A stretch of DNA of 64,000 nt, taken from assembly GCF_020181355.1 (NCBI RefSeq), contig NZ_CP084004.1, positions 868,001 through 932,000 of the forward strand, given 5' to 3'. Positions 26,651 through 35,130 of this stretch are shown here, in pieces (the stretch's first letter is position 1; every line of letters starts with the position of its first letter). This DNA comes from Collinsella aerofaciens (GTDB lineage Bacteria; Actinomycetota; Coriobacteriia; Coriobacteriales; Coriobacteriaceae). The position numbers were made by a program, and so were the translations under genes. The notes under the pieces are model-generated. The model made no database searches, had not been told where the DNA came from, and saw only the letters and a list, made by a program, of their open reading frames with translations.

Positions 26651-28027
26651 GTGGAAACCAAGCAATACCCCGATATGGAGTGCGACGTCGTCATTGCCGG
26701 CTGCGGCGTGGCGGGCCTGTACGCGGCCCTCAATCTGCCGACGAGCACGCGCGTGATCATGCTTTCCAAGGGCGCGGTCGACGAGTGCGATTCGATGCTC
26801 GCGCAGGGCGGCATCTGCGTGCTGCCCGAGGGCTCGGACTACGATGCCTTCTTTGAGGACACCATGCACGCCGGCCACTACGAGAACCGCCGCGAGAGCG
26901 TCGACATCATGATCCGCTCGAGCCGCTCGGTCATCAACGACCTGCTGGCCATGGGCGTGGACTTTGAGCGCAAGGCCGACGGTAGCCTCGACTTTACCCG
27001 CGAGGGCGCGCACAGCCGTCCGCGAATTGCCTTCCATGCCGACATTACGGGCAAGGAGATCACGACCAAGCTGCTCCAGGCCGTTCGCAAGCTGGATAAC
27101 GTGCAGATTTTGGAGCACGTGGCCATGACCGACATTCTAACGGGCGAGCGTGACGGCGCCACGGTGTGCACCGGCGTCGTCGCCGTTCCCGTGGACGAGG
27201 ACAACTCGCTTCGTCCCGCCGACGAGCTGGCAAATGTCGCCGAGGGTGTGCATGCCGGCGAGCTGTTTAAGATCCATGCCCGCCACACGCTGTGGGCAAC
27301 GGGCGGCATCGGCGGCGTATACGACCACTCGACCAACTATCCGCAGCTCACGGGCGATGCCTGCTACATCGCTCAGGAGCATGGCATTAAGATGGAGCAC
27401 CTGGACTACGTGCAGATCCACCCCACGGGACTGTTCTCGCCGCAGCCGGGCCGCACCTTCCTGATCAGCGAGAGCTGCCGCGGCGAGGGCGCGATTCTGC
27501 TCAACGCTGCCGGCGAGCGCTTTACCGACGAGCTGCAGCCGCGCGACGTAGTCGCCGCCGCTATTCGCGAGCAGATGAAGCAGGACGGTACCGAGCACGA
27601 GTGGCTGAGCTTTGCCCCCGTCGAGCGCGACGTGGTGACCGGGCACTTCGCCAACATCCGCGCACGCTGCCTGGAGGACGGCCGCGACATCCTGGACGAG
27701 CCCATTCCCGTCACACCCACGCAGCATTACTTTATGGGCGGCGTGTGGGTCGACAAGGACGGCCGCACCTCGATGCCCGAGCTCTACGCCGCGGGCGAGA
27801 CAGCCTGCAACGGCGTTCACGGCAAGAACCGCCTTGCATCAAACAGCCTGCTCGAAGCGCTGGTCTGGGGTCGTCGCGCCGCTTGGCGTATGCGTACCGG
27901 CGAGTCGCTTGCCGTGGAGCAGACGGGCGAGCCCGCGCTCGATGGGCACCATCGCGCCCTGAGTTCCGATAACCTTGCAATCGATGATCTGGCCCGTGCC
28001 GCCGGCACGCAGGCCGTGGAGGAGTAG
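26651..28027 (+). CDS. nadB: L-aspartate oxidase
   Basis: FAD enzyme producing iminoaspartate for NadA; in anaerobes it uses fumarate or other acceptors rather than oxygen. 458 residues. FAD-binding VVIAGCGVAGLYAA (about 14-27), substrate motifs LAQGGICV and HTTL-equivalent RHTLWATGGIGG, IHPTGLF, and the C-terminal SLLEALVWG. The start is GTG 26651 with GGGAGAGG upstream. The protein is somewhat shorter than E. coli NadB because the C-terminal helical domain is reduced. Confidence 0.95.
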   Translation: METKQYPDMECDVVIAGCGVAGLYAALNLPTSTRVIMLSKGAVDECDSMLAQGGICVLPEGSDYDAFFEDTMHAGHYENRRESVDIMIRSSRSVINDLLAMGVDFERKADGSLDFTREGAHSRPRIAFHADITGKEITTKLLQAVRKLDNVQILEHVAMTDILTGERDGATVCTGVVAVPVDEDNSLRPADELANVAEGVHAGELFKIHARHTLWATGGIGGVYDHSTNYPQLTGDACYIAQEHGIKMEHLDYVQIHPTGLFSPQPGRTFLISESCRGEGAILLNAAGERFTDELQPRDVVAAAIREQMKQDGTEHEWLSFAPVERDVVTGHFANIRARCLEDGRDILDEPIPVTPTQHYFMGGVWVDKDGRTSMPELYAAGETACNGVHGKNRLASNSLLEALVWGRRAAWRMRTGESLAVEQTGEPALDGHHRALSSDNLAIDDLARAAGTQAVEE

Positions 28028-28030
28028 ACC

Positions 28031-28891
28031 ATGAATCCCATTACCATGAAGCTCGTCGTCGATGATTTGATTCTGCAGGCTCTGCGCGAGGACATTACCT
28101 TTGAGGACGTGAGCACGGCGAGCGTGTGCCCCACGGCGCGTCCCGCCACGGTGGAGCTTATCGCCAAGGCCGATGGCATTATCGCGGGCCTGGATGTGTT
28201 CGCTCGCACCTTTGAGCTGCTGGATTCGCAGAGCTCGGTGCTGTTTGATGTTGCCGATGGTGACGAGGTGCACGCCGGCGACCACGTGGGCCAGGTGCGC
28301 GGCGATGCGCGCGTACTGCTTTCGGGCGAGCGCGTGGCGCTCAACTACCTGCAGCGCATGAGCGGCATCGCTACTTACACGCATCGGATGGCAGCTGCGC
28401 TCGAGGGCACCAAGACCGTGCTTGTCGACACGCGCAAGACCACGCCGGGCATGCGTGTCTTCGAGAAGGCTGCAGTCGAGATCGGCGGTGGCAGCAACCA
28501 CCGCTATAACCTGTCGACGGCTGTCATGCTCAAGGACAACCACATCGACGCCGCCGGTGGCGTGGCACGCGCGATTGAGATGGCGCGCGCCCATGCGTCG
28601 TTTACCGCGACGGTCGAGATTGAGTGCGAGAACCTGGATATGGTGCGCGAGGCAGTTGAGGCCGGTGCCGATATCATCATGCTCGACAACATGACCCACG
28701 ACGACATGGCTGCCGCGATTGAGCTTATCGCCGGTCGCGCCAAGACCGAGTGCTCGGGCAATGTGGATGCCAGCAATATCCGCGCCCTCGCCGACCTGGG
28801 CGTTGACTTTATCAGCTCGGGGGCGCTGACGCACTCTGCGCCGATTCTCGACCTCTCGCTTAAGCACCTTCGTCTGCTGGACGGTAAATAA
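28031..28891 (+). CDS. nadC: Nicotinate-nucleotide pyrophosphorylase (carboxylating)
   Basis: Converts quinolinate and PRPP to NaMN. 286 residues; visible signatures LVDTRKTTPGMRVFEKAAV (about 136-154), GGGSNHRYNLSTAVMLKDNHI, and the barrel strands VEIECEN and DIIMLDNMT. Starts 3 bp after nadB and ends in TAATG, sharing one base with niaR. Confidence 0.97.
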   Translation: MNPITMKLVVDDLILQALREDITFEDVSTASVCPTARPATVELIAKADGIIAGLDVFARTFELLDSQSSVLFDVADGDEVHAGDHVGQVRGDARVLLSGERVALNYLQRMSGIATYTHRMAAALEGTKTVLVDTRKTTPGMRVFEKAAVEIGGGSNHRYNLSTAVMLKDNHIDAAGGVARAIEMARAHASFTATVEIECENLDMVREAVEAGADIIMLDNMTHDDMAAAIELIAGRAKTECSGNVDASNIRALADLGVDFISSGALTHSAPILDLSLKHLRLLDGK

Positions 28892-29436
28892 TGAACGCCC
28901 GCGAGCGTCGCCGTGCCATCATGGCCGTGCTCGAGGGGGCCAAGGGGCCCGTATCGGGCAGCGCGCTTGCCCGCGAGGTGGGTGTGAGCCGCCAGATCGT
29001 GGTGCAGGACATCGCCCTGCTGCGCGCCGATGGGCACGATATCGTGGCGACCAACCGCGGCTACGTGCTGCAGGAGGCCCCCAGCAGCCCCGCTGTGCCC
29101 ACACGCTTGGTCAAGGTTCGCCACGGCGTGGAGCAGGCAGGCGATGAGCTTACGAGTATCGTCGACGCCGGAGGCGCCGTGCTCAACGTGATCGTCAATC
29201 ACCGCGTGTACGGTAAGATCACGGCCGACCTGGACATCCGCAATCGTCGCGATGTTGAGCGCTACCTGCACGATATCGAGAGCGGCAAGAGTTTCCCGCT
29301 GCTAACGGTGACGAGCGGCTATCACTTCCATCGCATCGCGGCGGAGGACGAGCAAACCCTCGACGAGATCGAGGCGATGCTCAAGGAGAAAGGCTACCTA
29401 GCAGACCTCATGCCTTACGAGGACGATCTATCGTAG
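28891..29436 (+). CDS. niaR: NAD-biosynthesis repressor NiaR (HTH_11 + 3H domain)
   Basis: A 181-residue regulator. Winged HTH (1-60; GSALAREVGVSRQIVVQDIALL) followed by the 3H domain, named for its conserved histidines, seen here in KVRHGVE (about 77), VNHRVYG (about 107) and GYHFHRI (about 147). In Firmicutes and Thermotoga NiaR binds nicotinate and represses nad and niacin-uptake genes. It is translationally coupled to nadC, and the palindrome before nadA is its likely operator. Confidence 0.93.
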   Translation: MNARERRRAIMAVLEGAKGPVSGSALAREVGVSRQIVVQDIALLRADGHDIVATNRGYVLQEAPSSPAVPTRLVKVRHGVEQAGDELTSIVDAGGAVLNVIVNHRVYGKITADLDIRNRRDVERYLHDIESGKSFPLLTVTSGYHFHRIAAEDEQTLDEIEAMLKEKGYLADLMPYEDDLS

Positions 29437-29475
29437 CCGACGCTGCAAACGCCCCTAAGCGGCAATCTGCAGCGG
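29437..29475 (+). ncRNA. Remnant of the structured 3' element (copy D)
   Basis: Immediately after the niaR stop the sequence ccgacgctgcaaacgccc and taagcggcaatctgc matches the P1 5' strand and P2 region of copy C (34690-34723). The outer-helix 3' strand and P3 are missing; a different terminator hairpin follows at 29493. Confidence 0.5.
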
Positions 29476-29492
29476 TGCCAAATTAGTTATCC

Positions 29493-29544
29493 GCACAAAA
29501 AAAGGAGGCCTCCGCGGCGATGCGGAGGCCTCCTTTTTTTGTGC
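29493..29544. terminator. Bidirectional terminator between niaR and ferredoxin
   Basis: A perfect 23-bp stem (29493-29515 with 29522-29544, loop ggcgat) containing A7 and T7 tracts, so it works for both the nad operon and the convergent ferredoxin gene. Confidence 0.92.
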
Positions 29545-29578
29545 ACGGTGTACTTTTGAGTGTGCAAGTGGGGAGTTG

Positions 29579-29764
29579 TTACTCCTCGACGATCTCGGTG
29601 ATCGCGCCAGCGGGGCAAGCGTCCTGGCAAGCGCCACAGGCGACGCAGGAGTCCTCGTCAGCGACGGTAGCGACGTCCTGGAGCTCCAGAACGCCAGCGG
29701 GGCAGGAGTCGACGCAAACGCCACAAGCGATGCACTCGTCGGCATCAATTACGGGATGAGCCAT
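29579..29764 (-). CDS. 2[4Fe-4S] ferredoxin
   Basis: A 61-residue bacterial ferredoxin with two CxxCxxCxxxCP clusters: CIACGVCVDSCP and CVACGACQDACP. The start is ATG 29764 (MAHPVIDADEC). It is a low-potential electron carrier for pyruvate:ferredoxin oxidoreductase, hydrogenase or the like. Monocistronic. Confidence 0.95.
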   Translation of the reverse strand: MAHPVIDADECIACGVCVDSCPAGVLELQDVATVADEDSCVACGACQDACPAGAITEIVEE

Positions 29765-30018
29765 GGTAGTTTCCTCTCTGTTGACCGACGCTACAGGCGA
29801 TGCGCGCCGGTTTGATTCGGGCAAAAACATACCACGGGAGCGACCGTTTGCAATACCCTCTGACCGGCATCTTCATACCGTTCGCCGAGTATGCCAAGGT
29901 TTACTAAAAAACGTGCAGGTGGGGCCGTTGAGCTGCGTAAATGTTAGCTAAAGGTGACTTGAAATATTGAGCTATTGGGCGCGCCTGCGGAAAGGGCATC
30001 CCGTTATTTGGCCGAAAA

Positions 30019-30066
30019 CCGGGTCGCAGTTTCCGGTTGGGCCCGCTAGCGGAAACTGCGACCCGG
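30019..30066. repeat. 17-bp perfect palindrome with GGGTCGCAGTTTCC words
   Basis: CCGGGTCGCAGTTTCCG (30019-30035) pairs with its exact inverse (30050-30066). Related words (GGGACACAGTTTCC) form tandem hairpins at 63807-63998. The surrounding 29765-30223 gap otherwise shows no gene. Confidence 0.85.
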
Positions 30067-30223
30067 TATCAGCTCTCAAAACGGGACGAGCTTTCCGCAA
30101 GGCAGCCCCAGGCATCCTCGGACCCAAGCCTCAGCCATCTCTACATAGATCTCGATAGATTTGCCTAGAACTCAAACAGCGCATCTACCTGCGCATTTAA
30201 GAACCTAAACTCTCGGCAATAAG

Positions 30224-30258
30224 AAATCTTATATGAATTGACTTAGATTTTGTATATT
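30224..30258 (+). promoter_or_regulatory. dnaK promoter with candidate HspR box
   Basis: AAATCTTA-N11-TTAGATTT (30224-30250), directly followed by TGTATATT (candidate -10 at 30253-30258). The same 27-bp arrangement precedes clpB at 46931-46957, and the HspR repressor is encoded in the dnaK operon. The sequence differs from the actinobacterial HAIR consensus, so this is inferred from co-occurrence. Confidence 0.7.
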
Positions 30259-30359
30259 CCGGCCCATAAGGGGATACACTACATCCTGAAAGACAAGCCG
30301 AAACACCGCTCGGCAGACCGCCGAGTCGGTGCAAACGCACAAGAGAGAGGGAATTTCTA

Positions 30360-32252
30360 ATGGGCAAGATTCTTGGTATCGACCTTGGTACTACTAACTC
30401 CGCAATGGCCGTCCTCGAGGGCGGTTCTCCGACCATTATCGTGAACGCCGAGGGCGACCGCACCACCCCGTCCGTCGTGGGCTTCCGTGCCGACGGCGAC
30501 CGCGTCGTGGGTAAGGCCGCTAAGAACCAGGCTGTCACCAACCCCAAGAACACCGTGTTCTCCATCAAGCGCTTCATGGGCCGCAAGTACTCCGAGTGCA
30601 CCTCCGAGATCAAGACCGTGCCGTACGAGGTCAAGGAGGGCCAGGGTGGCCGTGCCGTCGTCGACATCGAGGGCAAGGATTACACCGCCGAGCAGGTGAG
30701 CGCCATGACGCTCGCCAAGATGAAGGCCGACGCCGAGAAGTATCTGGGCGAGACCGTTACCGACGCCGTCATCACCGTCCCGGCCTACTTCAACGACGCC
30801 CAGCGTCAGGCCACCAAGGACGCCGGTAAGATCGCCGGCCTCAACGTCAAGCGTATCGTCAACGAGCCGACCGCTGCTGCTCTTGCCTATGGCCTGGACA
30901 AGCAGGGCACCGACCAGCGCATCCTGGTCTTCGACCTGGGCGGCGGCACCTTCGACGTCTCCATCCTCGACCTCGCCGACGGCGTGTTTGAGGTTCTGTC
31001 CACCTCGGGCGACAACCACCTGGGCGGCGATGACTGGGATCAGCGCGTCATCGACTGGATGGCCGATAAGTTCCAGCAGGAGAACGGTGTCGACCTGCGT
31101 CAGGACCCCATGGCCCTGCAGCGTCTGAAGGAGGCCGCCGAGAACGCCAAGAAGGAGCTCTCCGCCGCCCAGCAGACCACCATCAACCTGCCGTTCATTA
31201 CCATGAACCAGTCCGGCCCGCTGCACCTCAACTACACGCTGACCCGCGCCGAGTTCGAGAAGATCACCCGCGACCTGCTCGAGCGCTGCAAGCAGCCTGT
31301 CACCAACGCCCTGCGCGACGCTAAGCTCAAGCTCTCCGATTTGACCGAGGTCATCCTCGTCGGCGGCTCCACCCGTATGCCCGCTGTCCAGGAGCTCGTC
31401 AAGACCATGACCGGCAAGCAGCCCAACATGTCCGTGAACCCCGACGAGGTCGTTGCCGACGGTGCTGCCGTCCAGGGCGGCGTGCTCACCGGCGACGTCG
31501 AGGGCATCCTGCTGCTCGACGTTACCCCGCTGTCGCTGGGCGTCGAGACCATGGGCGGCATCATGACCAAGATGATCGACCGCAACACCACGATCCCGAC
31601 CTCCAAGACCGAGGTCTACTCCACCGCTGCCGACAACCAGACCAGCGTCGAGATCAACGTGCTCCAGGGCGAGCGCGAGCTTGCCCGCGACAACAAGTCG
31701 CTCGGTAAGTTCCAGCTGACCGGCATCCCGGCTGCCCGCCGCGGCGTGCCGCAGATCGAGGTCACTTTCGACATCGACGCCAACGGCATCGTCAAGGTCT
31801 CCGCTAAGGACAAGGGCACCGGCAAGGAGCAGCAGATCACCATTTCCGGCTCCACCGCTCTGTCCGACGACGAAGTCGATCGTATGGTCAAGGACGCCGA
31901 GGCTCATGCCGAGGAGGACAAGAAGCAGAAGGAAGAGGTCGAGGTCCGCAACCAGACCGACAGCCTGTGCTACTCCACCGAGCAGACCCTCAACGAGCTG
32001 GGCGACAAGGTTTCCGCCGACGTGAAGTCCAAGGCCGAGGCCGCTATCGCCGACGCCAAGAAGGCGCTCGAGGGCTCTGACGTCGAGGCCATCAAGGCCG
32101 CCGGCGAGTCCCTGCAGTCCGTGGCCTACGAGCTGGCCCAGGTTGTCTACGCCGACGCTCAGCAGCAGACCGACGGTGCCGCCGGCGCCCAGCCTGCCGA
32201 CGATGACGTCGTCGACGCCGACTACGAGGTTGTGGACGACGAGGACAAGTAA
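30360..32252 (+). CDS. dnaK: Chaperone DnaK (Hsp70)
   Basis: ATP-dependent folding chaperone. 630 residues: ATPase domain (1-365) with DLGTTNSA (6-13), [10 protein letters not shown] near 190 and VGGSTRMP near 330; linker and substrate-binding domain (about 370-520; [13 protein letters not shown]); C-terminal lid and acidic tail ending VVDDEDK. It starts at ATG 30360 after GAGAGAGGG. First gene of dnaK-grpE-dnaJ-hspR; only 2 bp separate it from grpE. Expression is probably controlled by HspR at the upstream palindrome. Confidence 0.98.
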   Translation: MGKILGIDLGTTNSAMAVLEGGSPTIIVNAEGDRTTPSVVGFRADGDRVVGKAAKNQAVTNPKNTVFSIKRFMGRKYSECTSEIKTVPYEVKEGQGGRAVVDIEGKDYTAEQVSAMTLAKMKADAEKYLGETVTDAVITVPAYFNDAQRQATKDAGKIAGLNVKRIVNEPTAAALAYGLDKQGTDQRILVFDLGGGTFDVSILDLADGVFEVLSTSGDNHLGGDDWDQRVIDWMADKFQQENGVDLRQDPMALQRLKEAAENAKKELSAAQQTTINLPFITMNQSGPLHLNYTLTRAEFEKITRDLLERCKQPVTNALRDAKLKLSDLTEVILVGGSTRMPAVQELVKTMTGKQPNMSVNPDEVVADGAAVQGGVLTGDVEGILLLDVTPLSLGVETMGGIMTKMIDRNTTIPTSKTEVYSTAADNQTSVEINVLQGERELARDNKSLGKFQLTGIPAARRGVPQIEVTFDIDANGIVKVSAKDKGTGKEQQITISGSTALSDDEVDRMVKDAEAHAEEDKKQKEEVEVRNQTDSLCYSTEQTLNELGDKVSADVKSKAEAAIADAKKALEGSDVEAIKAAGESLQSVAYELAQVVYADAQQQTDGAAGAQPADDDVVDADYEVVDDEDK

Positions 32253-32254
32253 TC

Positions 32255-33097
32255 ATGTCCGGCCGTAAAGCTCGCACGGAGGCGGCCGCCGTTGGTGCCG
32301 CCCCCGTTGACTCTGAGGAGAAGGACGTGAAGATTCCCGTAGAGGCCGCAGACGTTACCGAGGCCAACGAGGCCCCGGCCGCCGAGGCTGCCGAGAACCA
32401 AGTAGAGGATTCCAACAAGGAGGCGACGATGACCGAGGACGAGATGGTGGAAGCCGCTATCCGCGCCGGTGAGGAAGCCGCCGACAACGACTTTAAGCTC
32501 AAGTTCGAGCAGGCTCAGAAAGAGCTTGCCGACGTGCGCAACGAGCTCGATGCTGCGGCGGAGGCTCAGAAGGCCGCCGAGGACAAGGCAAAGGACGCCA
32601 CCGAGCGTACCGCCCGTCTGCAGGCCGACTGGGAGAACTTCCGTCGCCGCACCGCCAATGAGCGTATCGCCGAGCGCGAGCGCGCGACCGAGAAGCTCGT
32701 CACCGCGCTGCTGCCGGTGGTCGACGATATCGAGCGTGCGATCGACCATGCCCGCAGCCAGGAGCTTGCCGACGACTTTAAGCAGTTCGTCGACGGTGTC
32801 GACGCGGTGCATGCCAAGCTGCTCGATGTGTTTGCGCACGAGGGCGTTGAGCCCATCGACCCCAAGGGCGAGGCGTTCGATCCGCTCGAGCATCAGGCCG
32901 TGGGTCGCGTCGAGGACGCATCGCAGTACGACGAGACCGTCAACGACGTGTACCAGAAGGGCTACCGCATGGCGGATCGCATCCTGCGTTCCGCGATGGT
33001 GACGGTGACCTACGGTGGCGAGAAGCGCCCCGCACCGGAGCCCGAAGCGGCGCCCGAGGATGCTGCGGCCGATACGGCCGAGAGCACCGAGGAGTAA
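32255..33097 (+). CDS. grpE: Nucleotide exchange factor GrpE
   Basis: Releases ADP from DnaK. 280 residues, longer than the typical about 200: an extended acidic Ala/Glu-rich N-terminus (1-75), a long coiled coil (about 78-140) containing LQADWENFRRRTANE, then the beta domain with GVEPIDPKGEAFDPLEHQAV and VYQKGYRMADRILRSAMVTV. A second Ala/Glu-rich tail closes the protein. ATG 58 codons in (MTEDEMVEAAI) is a possible shorter start. Confidence 0.96.
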   Translation: MSGRKARTEAAAVGAAPVDSEEKDVKIPVEAADVTEANEAPAAEAAENQVEDSNKEATMTEDEMVEAAIRAGEEAADNDFKLKFEQAQKELADVRNELDAAAEAQKAAEDKAKDATERTARLQADWENFRRRTANERIAERERATEKLVTALLPVVDDIERAIDHARSQELADDFKQFVDGVDAVHAKLLDVFAHEGVEPIDPKGEAFDPLEHQAVGRVEDASQYDETVNDVYQKGYRMADRILRSAMVTVTYGGEKRPAPEPEAAPEDAAADTAESTEE

Positions 33098-33102
33098 TTG
33101 AG

Positions 33103-33134
33103 AAGGGCCCCGGGGCAACACCCGGGGCCCTTTC
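33103..33134 (+). terminator. Hairpin after grpE
   Basis: AAGGGCCCCGGG pairs perfectly with CCCGGGGCCCTT (33103-33132) and a short T-run follows. As dnaJ lies 70 bp further with its own ribosome site, this may attenuate dnaJ-hspR relative to dnaK-grpE. Confidence 0.75.
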
Positions 33135-33204
33135 TGGCCTAGTGCCATATGAAAGCATGAGCCGCCGCCCGCTGGGCGGCGGATGAAACAGGAGAGGAGC
33201 TACG

Positions 33205-34170
33205 ATGGCTGCAGGCAAAACCTTCTATGACATCCTGGGCGTATCCAAGAGCGCCTCCGACAAAGAGATCAAGAGCGCGTTTCGCAAGCTCGCGCAAAAA
33301 TATCACCCCGATGCCGGCGGCGACGAGGCCAAGTTCAAGGAGATCAGCGAGGCCTACGAGACGCTTTCGGACGAGAAGAAGCGCAAAGAGTACGACCAGA
33401 TGCTCATGTTTGGCGGCATGCCGGGCGCGGGCGGCGCGTATGGCGGCGGCTATGGTGCCGGCGCGGGCGCCAGCGGCTGGGGCGATATCTTCGACAGCAT
33501 CTTTAGCGGCAACGGCGCCTGGGGCAGCGATTGGGGCTCGGGCTTTGCCGGGGCTGCAGGCACTGCCGGTGCCGGCGCGGGTCGCAGCCGTTCGCGCAAG
33601 GGCGGCGACTTGTCGCTGACCGTCGATGTGACGGCCGAGGACGCGTTTCGCGGCGTGACGCACAAGGTCACTTACCGCATTCCCTCGACGGGCGAGCAGC
33701 AGACCATTACGGTCTCGGTCCCCGCGGGCGCGGTCGACGGCGGCAAGCTGCGCTACAAACGTCGCGGCGAGTATGGCGTTGCCGGCGGCGAGCGCGGCGA
33801 CCTGGTCGTGACCACGCACGTGGAGGAGCATCCGCTGTTTAAGCGTAAAGGTGCCGACGTGACCATGGAGGTACCGGTCTCGGTCTATGAGGCGGCGCTC
33901 GGCTGCACGGTGGACGTGCCGACGCCCGGCGGTGCGACGGTTCGTCTGAAGGTGCCCGCGGGTACCCAGACGGGCAAGAAGTTCCGCTTTAAGGAAATGG
34001 GGGCGCCCGATGTTAAACACCGTGGCCGTACAGGCGCGCTGCTCGTCGAGATCAAGGTGCAGGTCCCCACGAACCTGTCCGATGACGAGCGCGATGCCAT
34101 GACCAAGCTGCGCGAGGCCGACACGCGCGACTACCGCGAGAAGGTCAACCGTTACAAGGCAACGTACTAG
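33205..34170 (+). CDS. dnaJ: DnaJ-family co-chaperone without zinc finger (CbpA-like)
   Basis: Stimulates DnaK ATPase and delivers substrates. 321 residues: J domain (1-65) with HPD in [11 protein letters not shown], Gly/Ala-rich linker (about 70-130; with [12 protein letters not shown]), then the two C-terminal beta domains with [10 protein letters not shown] and [13 protein letters not shown]. The CxxCxGxG zinc-finger repeats are absent, so it is a type-II J protein, although it occupies the dnaJ slot of the operon. Confidence 0.93.
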   Translation: MAAGKTFYDILGVSKSASDKEIKSAFRKLAQKYHPDAGGDEAKFKEISEAYETLSDEKKRKEYDQMLMFGGMPGAGGAYGGGYGAGAGASGWGDIFDSIFSGNGAWGSDWGSGFAGAAGTAGAGAGRSRSRKGGDLSLTVDVTAEDAFRGVTHKVTYRIPSTGEQQTITVSVPAGAVDGGKLRYKRRGEYGVAGGERGDLVVTTHVEEHPLFKRKGADVTMEVPVSVYEAALGCTVDVPTPGGATVRLKVPAGTQTGKKFRFKEMGAPDVKHRGRTGALLVEIKVQVPTNLSDDERDAMTKLREADTRDYREKVNRYKATY

Positions 34171-34242
34171 GGCGGTCGTGGCGCACGCCCGCGCCCGCGG
34201 GCTTATGATGGACGATAACGAGACGGAAAGGGGTCAGGTAGC

Positions 34243-34659
34243 ATGGCCGAGGACAATAGGAATAAACCGCTGTACATGATCAGCGTGGCGGCCGAGTTGA
34301 CCGGCATGCACCCGCAGACTCTGCGCGTCTACGAGTCCAAGGGCCTGGTGAACCCCCAGCGCTCGGGCGGCAACACGCGTCTGTATTCGCGTGCCGATAT
34401 CGAGCGCCTAGAGCTCATCAACCAGCTGACCGACGAGGGCATCAACCTTGCCGGCGTGGTGCGCATTCTCGATATGAAGGAGCGTGCCGAGGAGCGCGAG
34501 CGCGAGAACGAAAAGCTCCGCGCCCGTGTGCGCCAGCTCGAGGACGAGCTGCACGAATACAAGATGCAGAAGAAGATTACCGCCCTGGCCCCGCGCGACG
34601 GCTCGGTCAACCCCGAACAGGTCATGCGCAAGCTGCTGGGCGCCGGCGGAGATCTGTAG
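34243..34659 (+). CDS. hspR: Heat-shock repressor HspR (MerR family)
   Basis: A 138-residue repressor. MerR-type winged HTH (about 12-80): YMISVAAELTGMHPQTLRVYE, GLVNPQRSGGNTRLYS. A coiled coil (about 84-115) provides dimerisation. In other actinobacteria HspR uses DnaK as co-repressor and binds promoters of dnaK and clpB. Fourth gene of the dnaK operon; shared palindromes before dnaK and clpB are its likely sites. Confidence 0.94.
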   Translation: MAEDNRNKPLYMISVAAELTGMHPQTLRVYESKGLVNPQRSGGNTRLYSRADIERLELINQLTDEGINLAGVVRILDMKERAEERERENEKLRARVRQLEDELHEYKMQKKITALAPRDGSVNPEQVMRKLLGAGGDL

Positions 34660-34806
34660 TTACGCGGGTTTACCAACCCGCGTAACCAGTCGACGCTGCA
34701 AGCCCGCCAGAGCGGCAATCTGCCTTTCAACTTCGACGGCATGATCAAAAGATCAATGCCGCCTTGTTTCAAGGCACCTTGCTCGCTCTGACGGGCTTTC
34801 GCTGTC
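34660..34806 (+). ncRNA. Structured 3' element, copy C
   Basis: Starts at the hspR stop. Helix P0: TTACGCGGGTT/AACCCGCGTAA, loop tacc (34660-34685). Outer helix P1: AGCCCGCCAGAGCG (34701-34714) with CGCTCTGACGGGCT (34784-34797), one mismatch. Within it are P2, GGCA/TGCC (34714-34724), and P3, CGGCATGATC-aaaa-GATCAATGCCG (34737-34761). Order, loops and the linker gtcgacgctgc match copy B at 14951, with stem bases changed in pairs. Confidence 0.6.
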
Positions 34807-34927
34807 CGCGCCAAAATATCGGCGTTGCCATGGCCCGGATGCGGCACTTGGGAACGTTCCTCACTTTGGAAATACGGCCCGCTCGCTGTCCGTTCTCTGC
34901 CTGCGGCGTCGACTTGCTCCGGATGGG

Positions 34928-34956
34928 TAGTCATTGGGGACGTTCTTAAATGACTA
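34928..34956. repeat. GGGGACGTTCTTAAA-family palindrome
   Basis: TAGTCATT (34928-34935) pairs with AATGACTA (34949-34956) around ggggacgttctta, the shared loop. The rest of the gap 34807-35130 has no gene; AT-rich sequence at 35050-35100 may hold the promoter of the hydratase gene. Confidence 0.75.
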
Positions 34957-35130
34957 GTTGAAAGGGACACACTTGCACCAAATCCGCCGGTCCTGCACCG
35001 GGCTCGTCCTTTGCTTTACTGAGATAAAGTGAACGCGCAGATTCGTAACCCACTCGCAACCGTTCTATGGCACGATATTGAACGAATGTATGCTATGCGC
35101 CCAAATCTCTTGGGCAGAGTGGGAGACAGT

